From an uncultured Clostridia bacterium (GTDB taxonomy: Bacteria; Bacillota; Clostridia; UBA1381): 38,843 nt of DNA. The notes under the pieces were generated by a model. It was not told the DNA's origin. It did no database searches and worked only from the letters and a program-made list of their open reading frames with translations. This document shows, in pieces, positions 14,125 to 21,779 of this stretch (positions within the stretch are counted from its first letter, which is position 1; each line of letters starts with the position of its first letter). The translations under genes and the position numbers were made by a program. The DNA lies in NCBI GenBank assembly GCA_947628515.1, contig CANRAG010000010.1, forward strand, positions 1 to 38,843, in the 5' to 3' direction.

Positions 14125-14643
14125 ATGGATTCTGTTGTAAGCTCAATAACATCGGCGCTTACCGCGCACAATGTATCGCCGCAGATTATAACCTTTCTCA
14201 TATCCATGATACCGCTTTTGGAGCTTAGAGGAAGTATAATCGTAGCGGGCGCCGCGCTTAAGCTGCCGTTTATACAGACCTTTATAACCGCGGTCGCGGG
14301 TAATATGCTGCCGATACCTTTTATATTATTTTTTATCGAGAAGATTTTCGATTGGATGAAAAGCACAAAGCGGCTCTCTATATTGCCAAATAAAATCGAG
14401 GAAAAGGCAATGAAAAAATCCGACCAGATAAAGAAATACGGTTATTTCGGGCTGTTTCTGTTTGTGGCGATACCGCTTCCGGGAACCGGCGCATGGACGG
14501 GCAGCCTGCTCGCGGTGCTGTTCAGGCTAAAGCGCGGCAAAAGTCTATTGTTCATATTCCTCGGAGTCATCACGGCGGGGTTTATAATGTCGCTTATAAG
14601 CTACGGCGTGCTGAATACTTTGATAAATATCATAACCGGCTGA
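14125..14643 (+). CDS. Small multi-drug export family membrane protein (PF06695)
   Basis: A 172-residue integral membrane protein with about four hydrophobic segments. It carries the family marks PLLELRGSI near residue 30 and VAIPLPGTGAWTGSLLA near residue 118, which are re-entrant-like signatures shared with the wider DedA-type superfamily. The annotated drug-export role of the family is poorly supported; a role in lipid or small-molecule transport is equally possible. GGAGG lies 7 nt upstream of the ATG. The gene converges on the radical SAM operon and ends at a 19-bp hairpin. Confidence 0.87.
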   Translation: MDSVVSSITSALTAHNVSPQIITFLISMIPLLELRGSIIVAGAALKLPFIQTFITAVAGNMLPIPFILFFIEKIFDWMKSTKRLSILPNKIEEKAMKKSDQIKKYGYFGLFLFVAIPLPGTGAWTGSLLAVLFRLKRGKSLLFIFLGVITAGFIMSLISYGVLNTLINIITG

Positions 14644-14644
14644 G

Positions 14645-14687
14645 CATGTGAAGAGCCGCGGGCGCAATGCCCGCGGCTCTTCACATG
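14645..14687. terminator. 19-bp perfect hairpin between convergent genes
   Basis: 14645-14663 and 14669-14687 are perfect inverted repeats of 19 bp with a GCAAT loop. There is no long T run on either side. The arm at 14669-14687 includes the stop codon (14681-14683) of the minus-strand gene, so the hairpin is shared by both converging transcripts. Confidence 0.8.
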
Positions 14688-15334
14688 ATTTCGTTATTAT
14701 CTATAAGCATCCGTTTTCTGCAAACCGCCGTGAATTCGGCTTTAAAGCCGCCGCAATACCTCTCCATTGCCGCCACAACCGTTTCAGGCCGCAGATTGTA
14801 CCCGCTGCCGCATGATAAAACCATTCTCACGGTCTGTATCCCGTCCGTATAGCCCAAATCCTCTATCTCGTATATATGCGGCAAAATATCCGAGTCCTTA
14901 ACTCCGCTCTTTGTCTTTTTTGGGACTATAAGCTCCTTATTACGCATAAGCTCGTCAATATCGCAGCGTTGTGTGCATTCTATCTCCGCAACATACTCCG
15001 CCATATTAATTTTTGTAAGGTCTATTTCCTTTGCCGCAAGCCGCCGCGCCTTATAAAACGTAAATCCCGGCGGCATGGCGCGGTTTAGCTCATCAACTAC
15101 CTGCTCGTCACTTAGCCCCGTTATAAGACCCACCTTCATGTAGTCGCCCTCGCTTGTTACCGCCACGGGAAGCGGCTGGGCTATAGTCATGACCGGATGC
15201 GGATTAAAGCCCTGCGAGAACTCGAACCGGAGCTTCGAGCGCCTCACCGCGCGATGGAAGCAACGCACGAAATCCAGATGTGAAATGAACTTTACACGGT
15301 CGTCCCGTCCGTATTTAAGAATAAATTTACTCAT
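14681..15334 (-). CDS. Radical SAM-linked protein (TIGR03936, DUF2344)
   Basis: A 217-residue protein matching the DUF2344 family. It begins FILKYGRDDRVKFISHLD and contains KLRFEFSQGFNPHP, the two best-conserved stretches of that family. The function is unknown. It is nearly always next to, or fused with, the TIGR03960-type radical SAM protein; here its ATG overlaps the stop of that gene by 4 nt (15331-15334), so the two are translated together. It is the last gene of the seven-gene operon, and its stop codon lies within the terminator hairpin. Confidence 0.88.
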   Translation of the reverse strand: MSKFILKYGRDDRVKFISHLDFVRCFHRAVRRSKLRFEFSQGFNPHPVMTIAQPLPVAVTSEGDYMKVGLITGLSDEQVVDELNRAMPPGFTFYKARRLAAKEIDLTKINMAEYVAEIECTQRCDIDELMRNKELIVPKKTKSGVKDSDILPHIYEIEDLGYTDGIQTVRMVLSCGSGYNLRPETVVAAMERYCGGFKAEFTAVCRKRMLIDNNEIM

Positions 15335-17202
15335 TCCACAGCGCCCTCCTTATCGCGTTTTTCAACGCACACGCCCGCGTTAAAGCATGCCGCGCCGCAG
15401 CCCGAACATTTTAAGCGGCAATTCGGAGTGGTTTCGCCCCGTTTCGCGCGCTCGTTTTCGGCTATAAGGAATTTTTTCGTAACGCCCACATCTATATGGT
15501 CCCACGGCAAAATCTCGTCGTAGGAGCGCTCCCGCGCCGCGTAGAAGTCGGGGTCAAGCCCGCAGTCGTAAATAGCGCCCATCCATTTATCGAAGTCGAA
15601 GAATTCGCCCCACGCGTCAAATTTACAGCCGCGCTTTACCGCTGTGATTATAGCCTTGCACAGCCGTCTGTCGCCGCGCGAAAACACTCCTTCAAGGTAG
15701 CTTGTACTGTCGTCATGATACGTGAAACGCAGTCTCTTTGACGGTATATTCTCCTTAATGAACCTCTGCTTGCGCCGAAGCTCCTCGCGGGAGTTCATGC
15801 CGAACCACTGGAACGCCGTAAACGGTTTCGGCACAAAGCTCGACGCGCTCATGGTTATGTTTATCTGCTTCGCGCGCTCCTCCTTGGGGATTGCAAAATA
15901 TACGTCAAGTATCTTTTTTCCTATTTCGGGAATGCCCAATAAATCCTCGTCCGTCTCCGTGGGCAGTCCTATCATAAAATACAGCTTTACGTTGGTCCAA
16001 CCGCCGCGAAACAGCAGATTTGTTGACGCGAGCACATCGTCCTCGGTCACGTTTTTGTTTATCACGTCGCGCAGTCTCTGCGTTCCCGCCTCACACGCGA
16101 ACGTGATACCGGTTTTACGTACCTTCTGCACGCGCTCCATAAGCTCTAACGAGAAGTTATCTATTCTTAGCGACGGCAGGGACAGACCTATTTTCTTCTC
16201 CTCCGTTATCTTTAAAAGTCCCTCCGTAAGCTTCGGCAGCCCCGAAAAATCGCTTGTGGACAGCGACGATAACGAAATCTCGTCATAGCCGCTGCAGGAG
16301 AGCAGACTGTCGGCAAGTCCGAGCAGGGTTTCCGGCTTGCGTTCGCGAAGCGGACGGTATATGTATCCCGCCTGACAAAAACGGCAGCCGCGCAGACAGC
16401 CGCGCATGACTTCGAGCATTACCCTGTCATGTATTACCTCGCCGAACGGCACGATAATCGTGTCCGGCGCCGGAGTGCTGTCGAAATCCCGCATTATACG
16501 CTTGCGTATTTTTTCGGGCGTATGCGGATTGTTACGGGTTATGCTTTTTACAGTGCCGTCCTCGTTATAGTCCACATCGTAGAACGACGGAACATATATG
16601 CCTTCCACATTTTCCGCAAGTCGCTCCAAAAGCTCTTTTTTCGATTTTTTGCCATCTTTTTTCCATGCCTTCAGGATTTCCATTGTCTCGTGAACCTGTT
16701 CCTCGCCCTCGCCGAGCATGAAAAAGTCAAATATATCCGCAATCGGCTCCGCGTTATACGCGCACGGGCCGCCGCCGTATATGATAGGGTACTCCTCGCC
16801 GCGCTCCGCCGCCAAAACCGGAATTTCCGCCAGGTCGAGCATGTTTACTATATTTGAGTATGACAGCTCATATTGAAGCGTAAAGCCCAGTATATCAAAA
16901 CGCGTGACCTCATCGCCGCTTTCAAGCGCGAAAAGACGCATACCGTGATTTCGCATCTCCTGTTCCATATCTTCCCACGGCGCAAAAACACGCTCGCAGT
17001 AGGTGTCCTCGCGCGTGTTTAGTGTGTGGTATATTATTTTAAGCCCGAGATGCGACATAGCCACCTCGTACACATCCGGAAAACAGAAGCCGAAACGTAT
17101 ATCGACCGACGACGGATCCTTCGTGACCGCGTTCATCTCTCCGCCCGTATAGCGTGTCGGCTTCATCACCCTCGAAAGAATTTTATCCTTTAAAGTTATC
17201 AT
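15331..17202 (-). CDS. B12-binding-like radical SAM protein (TIGR03960 family)
   Basis: A 623-residue iron-sulphur enzyme. Residues about 35-180 resemble a cobalamin-binding Rossmann-like domain, including VYEVAMSHLG, IIYGGGPCAYN and FFMLGEGEEQVHE. Residues about 255-500 are a radical SAM barrel with the cluster motif CLRGCRFC (Cys269, Cys273, Cys276). The C-terminus has a Cys-rich tail (CRLKCSGCGAACF) that could hold a second cluster. The substrate is unknown; relatives include methylthiotransferases and B12-dependent methylases. It overlaps gerW upstream (17199-17202) and the TIGR03936 gene downstream by ATGA junctions. The catalytic partner relation is inferred from conserved adjacency. 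Confidence 0.9.
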   Translation of the reverse strand: MITLKDKILSRVMKPTRYTGGEMNAVTKDPSSVDIRFGFCFPDVYEVAMSHLGLKIIYHTLNTREDTYCERVFAPWEDMEQEMRNHGMRLFALESGDEVTRFDILGFTLQYELSYSNIVNMLDLAEIPVLAAERGEEYPIIYGGGPCAYNAEPIADIFDFFMLGEGEEQVHETMEILKAWKKDGKKSKKELLERLAENVEGIYVPSFYDVDYNEDGTVKSITRNNPHTPEKIRKRIMRDFDSTPAPDTIIVPFGEVIHDRVMLEVMRGCLRGCRFCQAGYIYRPLRERKPETLLGLADSLLSCSGYDEISLSSLSTSDFSGLPKLTEGLLKITEEKKIGLSLPSLRIDNFSLELMERVQKVRKTGITFACEAGTQRLRDVINKNVTEDDVLASTNLLFRGGWTNVKLYFMIGLPTETDEDLLGIPEIGKKILDVYFAIPKEERAKQINITMSASSFVPKPFTAFQWFGMNSREELRRKQRFIKENIPSKRLRFTYHDDSTSYLEGVFSRGDRRLCKAIITAVKRGCKFDAWGEFFDFDKWMGAIYDCGLDPDFYAARERSYDEILPWDHIDVGVTKKFLIAENERAKRGETTPNCRLKCSGCGAACFNAGVCVEKRDKEGAVE

Positions 17203-17591
17203 GCGTCCTCTGATGCCTCATTGTCCTTTTTGAAAATTCCCGAAATCCTTTCGACCATGTCCGGAGCGTAGTCGATAAGCTTCTCGACAGCGGACTGCTT
17301 CTCGACCGTCGTCACAAAACGTATGCTGCCGCCCTTTGTAATTACCAGAAATCCTTCCGGTTTAATCGACGCGCCCGCGCCGACGCCGCCGCCGAAGCGG
17401 TTAGTTCCGTCAGCGTTGGTTTCCTTGAACTCACATCCGCCGCCGCCAACGCCGAAGGACACCTTTGCGATGGGTATAATCAACGTCCCGTCCGGCGCGG
17501 AAACACTGTCGCCTATTATGCTTTCGGCGGTAAACATGCCGTCCATTGAGTCTATTGCCGACTCGATAAGCTCTTTAATCGGATTTGCCAT
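17199..17591 (-). CDS. gerW: GerW/YtfJ family sporulation protein
   Basis: A 130-residue protein of the YtfJ family. It opens with the conserved helix NPIKELIESAIDSM, then GTLIIPIAKVSFGVGGGG and a Gly-rich GAGASIKPEGFLVI stretch, and ends with a charged tail. In Bacillus GerW is made in the forespore and is needed for normal germination through the GerA receptor. Its presence suggests that the host is a spore former, although related proteins occur in some non-sporulating relatives. Its TAATG junction overlaps the DUF2953 gene by 1 nt and its end overlaps the radical SAM gene by 4 nt. Confidence 0.9.
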   Translation of the reverse strand: MANPIKELIESAIDSMDGMFTAESIIGDSVSAPDGTLIIPIAKVSFGVGGGGCEFKETNADGTNRFGGGVGAGASIKPEGFLVITKGGSIRFVTTVEKQSAVEKLIDYAPDMVERISGIFKKDNEASEDA

Positions 17592-18217
17592 TATCGTTCT
17601 CCTTTCGCACCCGTTTTCTTTAATCTTACGTATATCGGCAGCGCGTGACGCAAGGCTATTACCGCAAGCGCCGCCGCATGAAAAATATTTGTACAGATAA
17701 CCGCGTCAAGCTCCGCGAAAACATGTGGGTTATTAAACGCCGGTTTAATATCGGCGTTATGCTCGCAAAGCCGCGTCTTATTATCTATTATGCCCAGTAT
17801 ATTGAAAATAACCGCTGACGCGGAGCCGAAAATAAGCGCCGTATCCATCGCGTCCTCAACTCCGATAACCAGCTTTATGTTTAGCTTCTTTATTTTTATC
17901 ATCCATCCGAACATATATCCCAGAACAGCGCTTATCATATTTAAAACGCGTTCCTTTTCCCGACGGACAAATTCCACCGCCGCGGAAGCGGAAAGCTTGC
18001 CGGTTTTATTTTTCGCTCCGCCGACGGGCTCCGGCTTGTCCGGCTTGTCACCCCCGCCGCGGCGGAGGGGTATTCTTATAAAGCCGTACTTAACGCTTAT
18101 GCTCTTTTCAAGCTCGTTGTTGTATCTGAAATATATATTGAACGTGACGGGAATAAGCATTATTATCACTATGAATGCGGCTATCGCCGCAGCCGCAATC
18201 AATACACCCACGCTCAT
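17591..18217 (-). CDS. DUF2953 membrane protein (YtfI-like)
   Basis: A 208-residue protein with an N-terminal membrane segment (residues about 5-25) followed by a basic, proline-containing linker (about 55-70) and a C-terminal domain with amphipathic and hydrophobic stretches. VKYGFIRIPL near residue 43 and the ALIFGSASAVIFNILGII stretch are in the style of DUF2953. The family usually precedes gerW (ytfI-ytfJ in Bacillus), as it does here. Function is unknown; a sporulation role is inferred from the partnership. The start overlaps the scpB stop by 4 nt. Confidence 0.8.
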   Translation of the reverse strand: MSVGVLIAAAAIAAFIVIIMLIPVTFNIYFRYNNELEKSISVKYGFIRIPLRRGGGDKPDKPEPVGGAKNKTGKLSASAAVEFVRREKERVLNMISAVLGYMFGWMIKIKKLNIKLVIGVEDAMDTALIFGSASAVIFNILGIIDNKTRLCEHNADIKPAFNNPHVFAELDAVICTNIFHAAALAVIALRHALPIYVRLKKTGAKGER

Positions 18218-18804
18218 TCACTCCCCTTATCATCCCGCGCGGCGTCCGTATCCTCGATGGAAAGCTGCTCGCCCGCGTCCTCAAGCTCCGGCATGATGCT
18301 TTTAAAGTTTATCGGCGGCAAATCGCGCGGCGTCCTAAGCCCGAAGCACCTTAAAAATGTGTCCGTCGTGCGATATAAAATCGGTCTGCCCGGAGCGTCG
18401 AGCCGCCCGGCCTCCTCGATAAGTCCCCGCTCGTACAGTCTGTTAACGCAGCCGTCAGAATTCACTCCGCGAACCTTTTCCACCATGCCGCGAGTTACGG
18501 GCTGCTTGTACGCGATTATGGCAAGCGCCTCCATCGCCGCGTTTGAAAGCGGCTGATTGCGCTGCTCGCCGAGTATTTCGCGTATATATACATAGTATTC
18601 CGGACGGGAGCATATTTGATACCCGTCTGAAATCTCTATTATACTAAAACCTCGGTGCTCGTTATCATATTCCTCTTTCAGCTCCTTAACGGCGGTCTCT
18701 ATTTCCTCCACCGTCTTTTCCAGCACCACCGCAAGCTTTGCCGCCTTCACCGGCTCGCCCGCGGCGAACAGTATACCCTCAATGGCATAGCCTATATTAT
18801 CCAT
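18214..18804 (-). CDS. scpB: Segregation and condensation protein B
   Basis: A 196-residue subunit of the SMC-ScpA-ScpB condensin that organises and separates chromosomes. Tandem winged-helix domains are visible: GYAIEGILFAAGEPV at the N-terminus, EALAIIAYKQPVTRGMVEK in the second domain, then VNRLYERGLIEEAGR and GRPILYRTTDTFLRCFGL. The C-terminal 35 residues are acidic and variable. Start ATG 18804 follows AAGGAAGG. It lies 21 bp behind scpA in the usual order. Confidence 0.95.
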   Translation of the reverse strand: MDNIGYAIEGILFAAGEPVKAAKLAVVLEKTVEEIETAVKELKEEYDNEHRGFSIIEISDGYQICSRPEYYVYIREILGEQRNQPLSNAAMEALAIIAYKQPVTRGMVEKVRGVNSDGCVNRLYERGLIEEAGRLDAPGRPILYRTTDTFLRCFGLRTPRDLPPINFKSIMPELEDAGEQLSIEDTDAARDDKGSE

Positions 18805-18825
18805 TAAAACTAACCTTCCTTTTAA

Positions 18826-19554
18826 TTACGCCGCCGCGCCGGAAGAAATAATAAACTCCCGTCGGTTATCGTCGTAGTCGGCGCGTATCTTTCGCAGCTT
18901 TATCATTTCCAGAACAGCGAGGAATGTCGCTATCATTTCGGGCCGTGAATCCTCCGCGCGAAACAGAGACGCAAAGCTCACCCTGCTCCTTCTGTGCAAA
19001 ACCTTGCATATCTTCTCAACCATATCGTCAACAGACACCTTCTCGCGCCCCACAATTCCCGAAAACGCCCGCTTTTCGGGCTTTGCCTGTCTTATGCGGC
19101 GCTGGTATATGCTGTTAAACGCGTCCGCAAGCTCGGAAAGCTCATGGCGCCTTGAATATTCCGGCATGGGGAACTTGATTTTTTCTTCTTCCCTGAACAC
19201 CATATATTTCGATGAAAACTCGCTCTTTCGCATTTGCAATGAGGCTTCCTTGAACTTCTTGTATTCGTACAGACGCCGCGCCAGCTCCTCGCGCGGATCC
19301 TCCTCGTCCTCATCTTCCTCGTCCTTCGGCAGCAGCAGCTTTGATTTTATATACAGAAGCTGCGACGCCATGACGATGAACTCGCTCGTGTCGTCAAGCC
19401 TTGATTTTTCCATGCCCGCTATGGCTTCAAGGTACTGGTCGGTAATCTCTGCAACGGGTATGTCCCATATGCTGACCTTATTCTTTTTTATAAGCGCCAG
19501 CAGGAGATCGAGCGGCCCCTCAAACGTGTCCAGCTTGTATTTCAAATCTTCCAT
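18826..19554 (-). CDS. scpA: Segregation and condensation protein A
   Basis: A 242-residue kleisin that bridges the SMC heads. The N-terminal SMC-neck-binding region starts YKLDTFEGPLDLLLALI, followed by VSIWDIPVAEITDQYL. FIVMASQLLYIKSKLLLP leads into an acidic linker (EDEDEEDPREE, about residue 80). The C-terminal winged helix includes VTFLAVLEMIKL-like sequence (ATFLAVLEMIKLRK). Length is typical. It starts 1 bp after the site-2 protease stop. Confidence 0.95.
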   Translation of the reverse strand: MEDLKYKLDTFEGPLDLLLALIKKNKVSIWDIPVAEITDQYLEAIAGMEKSRLDDTSEFIVMASQLLYIKSKLLLPKDEEDEDEEDPREELARRLYEYKKFKEASLQMRKSEFSSKYMVFREEEKIKFPMPEYSRRHELSELADAFNSIYQRRIRQAKPEKRAFSGIVGREKVSVDDMVEKICKVLHRRSRVSFASLFRAEDSRPEMIATFLAVLEMIKLRKIRADYDDNRREFIISSGAAA

Positions 19555-19555
19555 C

Positions 19556-20218
19556 TCATGCCACCAGATGCAAAATCGCGTTGCATACGTTGAGTATTAT
19601 ATTCATGAAAAAATCCACACCCGTGCCGATGATATTGCTAAACACTCCGCCCAGCGAAAGCAGAATAATCAGAATAAAGCTGTACCGCTCAAACTGCTGA
19701 AGCTTGAAATACGCGCTCTCTGAAAGGAACAATCCGAGTATTCTCGAACCGTCAAGCGGCGGTATGGGAATAAGATTGAACACAAGAAAGCATAAATTCA
19801 CGCTCGCAAGCAGATATAAAAAGCTGCCGACGTTAGTGAGCACCGATGCGGGTATAGCCTGCGTCTTTATCGCCGCTATATATAATATAGTGTAGATAAG
19901 CATCGAAATAAACGCCAATACCAAGTTTGAAAGCGGCCCCGCCGCAGCCGTTATTGCCATGCCGCGTTTGGGATTTTTATAGTAACTCGGATTTATCGGC
20001 ACCGGCTTTGCCCAGCCAAATCCGGTAAGCACCATGAGAATGGCTCCCACAGGGTCTAAGTGCGCTATGGGGTTAAGCGTAAGCCGACCCGAATAGCGCG
20101 GCGTCGGATCGCCGAGCTTTGCAGATATAAAACCGTGCGAAAATTCATGAAACGTAAGCGATATTAAAACTATCGGTATCATAAGAATTTTCTGAATTAA
20201 ATATGCGCTTGAAAACAT
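19556..20218 (-). CDS. Site-2 protease family (M50) membrane metalloprotease
   Basis: A 220-residue membrane protein with five or six hydrophobic segments. The zinc motif HEFSH (His24, Glu25, His28) lies in the first segments, and NLIPIPPLDGSRIL supplies the third ligand Asp. NPIAHLDPVG is also typical of the short M50 branch without PDZ domain (YwhC-like). These proteases cut membrane proteins within the bilayer; the substrate is unknown. The ATG at 20218 is chosen because GGAGG sits 7-8 nt upstream; an ATG at 20233 lies before that site. It is the first gene of the scpAB operon and has a promoter at 20251-20279. Confidence 0.92.
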   Translation of the reverse strand: MFSSAYLIQKILMIPIVLISLTFHEFSHGFISAKLGDPTPRYSGRLTLNPIAHLDPVGAILMVLTGFGWAKPVPINPSYYKNPKRGMAITAAAGPLSNLVLAFISMLIYTILYIAAIKTQAIPASVLTNVGSFLYLLASVNLCFLVFNLIPIPPLDGSRILGLFLSESAYFKLQQFERYSFILIILLSLGGVFSNIIGTGVDFFMNIILNVCNAILHLVA

Positions 20219-20250
20219 TATTTTCCTCCACAATATATGAATATAAGTAT

Positions 20251-20279
20251 ATTATACCGTGTTTTTGACGGTTTGTAAA
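20251..20279 (-). promoter_or_regulatory. Promoter of the site-2 protease-scpAB-gerW-radical SAM operon
   Basis: On the minus strand TTTACA (20279-20274), 17-bp spacer, TATAAT (20256-20251). No further promoter was seen down to 14681, so the seven genes probably form one transcript. Confidence 0.7.
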
Positions 20280-20301
20280 GTCTTTTTTTGCCTTTGGCGA
20301 C

Positions 20302-20325
20302 AGTTTTTGAACAGAGTTTTTGAAC
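20302..20325. repeat. Tandem 11-bp direct repeat in the dinB/M50 divergent region
   Basis: AGTTTTTGAAC occurs at 20302-20312 and again at 20315-20325, a 13-bp period. Function is not known. It is a tandem, not the inverted GAAC-N4-GTTC form of Gram-positive LexA boxes. Confidence 0.5.
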
Positions 20326-20398
20326 GGGTGAAAAGCCTGTGGACAATCCCGAAAATTTTCTCTTGTTTAAAAAGACGTATTCCATATCCGACAGCGAC

Positions 20399-20427
20399 TT
20401 GACAATAATATTATACAGTGATAGAAT
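20399..20427 (+). promoter_or_regulatory. Promoter of dinB
   Basis: TTGACA (20399-20404), 17-bp spacer, TAGAAT (20422-20427). It places the transcript start near 20434 and rules out a GTG at 20418 as the start codon. Confidence 0.75.
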
Positions 20428-20462
20428 TAAAGTATAGAATACCTCAAAGGGTGGTGAATTTA

Positions 20463-21680
20463 ATGCGGAGGCTTATATTCCATGTTGATGTTAACAGCGC
20501 CTTTTTATCGTGGGAGGCGACACGCCGCGTAGCGGAGGGCGAGCCCGACATACGGCTTATTCCGTCATGCATAAGCGGAGATCCAAAAAAACGTACAAGC
20601 GTTGTGTTGGCGAAATCCATACCGGCGAAGCGGTTTAATGTTAAAACCGGCGAGCCGATTTCCATGGCGCTGCGCAAATGTCCGGAGCTGTATATCGCAA
20701 AGCCCGATTTCAAGCTCTATAAACGGTATTCAAAGGCGTTTAAGGATATATGCCGAGACTACGCGCCGGTCGTGGAGGAGTTTTCAATTGACGAGTGTTT
20801 CCTTGACATGACAGGAACGGAGCTTATATATCCCGACCCGATAAGCACAGCATACGAGATTAAGAACAAAATACGCGATACATTGGGATTTACCGTAAAC
20901 GTGGGCGTGGGTTCAAATAAACTGCTTGCGAAGATGGCAAGCGACTTTGAAAAGCCGGACAGGGTACACACACTGTTCGAGGATGAAATAAAGAGTAAGC
21001 TTTGGCCTCTGCCGGTTGGCGATTTGCTCATGGTGGGGAAGTCCGCCGCAGCCCGACTCGAGCGCGCGGGCATAAATACCGTGGGGGAGCTTGCGGGACT
21101 GGAACGGTCAAGGGCGGAGCGGATTTTGGGCAAAAAGCTTGGGGACCAGCTGCATGATTACGCCAACGGAATAAGCAATTCGCCCGTTACCGCGCAGCGC
21201 GAAGCGGCGAAGGGATACGGAATATCGACCACGTTAAACGAAGACGTAACGACTTTGGAGAGGGCGAATAAAATTCTTTTGGGGCTTGCCGACAGCGTTT
21301 CCGCGCGAATGCGGCGCGACGGAGCAAAGACCGTGTGCATATCCGTGAGAATACGTACCGATGAGTTTAAAAACCGTTCGCATCAGACTATGCTGTTTGA
21401 ACCGACGGACGTCACCTCCGAAATATACAACGAGGCAAAGCGGCTTTTTGCCGAGCTTTGGGACGGCAGTTCGCCGCTGCGGCTAATCGGCATAACGCTT
21501 TCAAAGGTTGTGTTTGCCGAAGGCGAGCAGCTGTCGCTTTTAACGGACGAAAAGCATGAGCGAAATCAAAAGCTCGACAAAGCGGTGGATGCGATACGCA
21601 GTAAATTCGGCGCGGCGTCAGTGGTGCGCGGCACAATCTATCGGTCGGATGTGGATGTGGGCAAAAAGTTTAAGGAATAG
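20463..21680 (+). CDS. dinB: Y-family DNA polymerase IV
   Basis: A 405-residue translesion polymerase. FHVDVNSAFLSWEA holds the first catalytic Asp, and FSIDECFLDMTG holds the Asp-Glu pair. VGSNKLLAKMASDFEKPD is the palm-thumb junction of the family. The HhH region (GKSAAARLERAGINTVGEL) and little-finger domain follow. The ATG at 20463 is preferred because GGGTGG lies about 8 nt upstream and the longer GTG start lies inside the promoter. A LexA box was not seen at the promoter, so SOS control is uncertain. Its codon use is less biased than that of eda or msmK, as expected for a low-expression gene. Confidence 0.95.
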   Translation: MRRLIFHVDVNSAFLSWEATRRVAEGEPDIRLIPSCISGDPKKRTSVVLAKSIPAKRFNVKTGEPISMALRKCPELYIAKPDFKLYKRYSKAFKDICRDYAPVVEEFSIDECFLDMTGTELIYPDPISTAYEIKNKIRDTLGFTVNVGVGSNKLLAKMASDFEKPDRVHTLFEDEIKSKLWPLPVGDLLMVGKSAAARLERAGINTVGELAGLERSRAERILGKKLGDQLHDYANGISNSPVTAQREAAKGYGISTTLNEDVTTLERANKILLGLADSVSARMRRDGAKTVCISVRIRTDEFKNRSHQTMLFEPTDVTSEIYNEAKRLFAELWDGSSPLRLIGITLSKVVFAEGEQLSLLTDEKHERNQKLDKAVDAIRSKFGAASVVRGTIYRSDVDVGKKFKE

Positions 21681-21703
21681 AGCAGCGCGCCAACAATTAC
21701 AGC

Positions 21704-21732
21704 TTGATTTTATCAACGGGTTGTGCTATAAT
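21704..21732 (+). promoter_or_regulatory. Promoter of the M16 peptidase gene
   Basis: TTGATT (21704-21709), 17-bp spacer, TATAAT (21727-21732) preceded by an extended -10 TGC. Confidence 0.75.
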
Positions 21733-21779
21733 TAGAAGCGGAATATTTTTGGTACTATATGCAGAAGGAAATTAGTCGG

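Noticed and set aside
20418-20462. GTG start for dinB 15 codons upstream
   Set aside because: It lies inside the dinB promoter spacer, before the predicted transcription start; ATG 20463 has a ribosome binding site.
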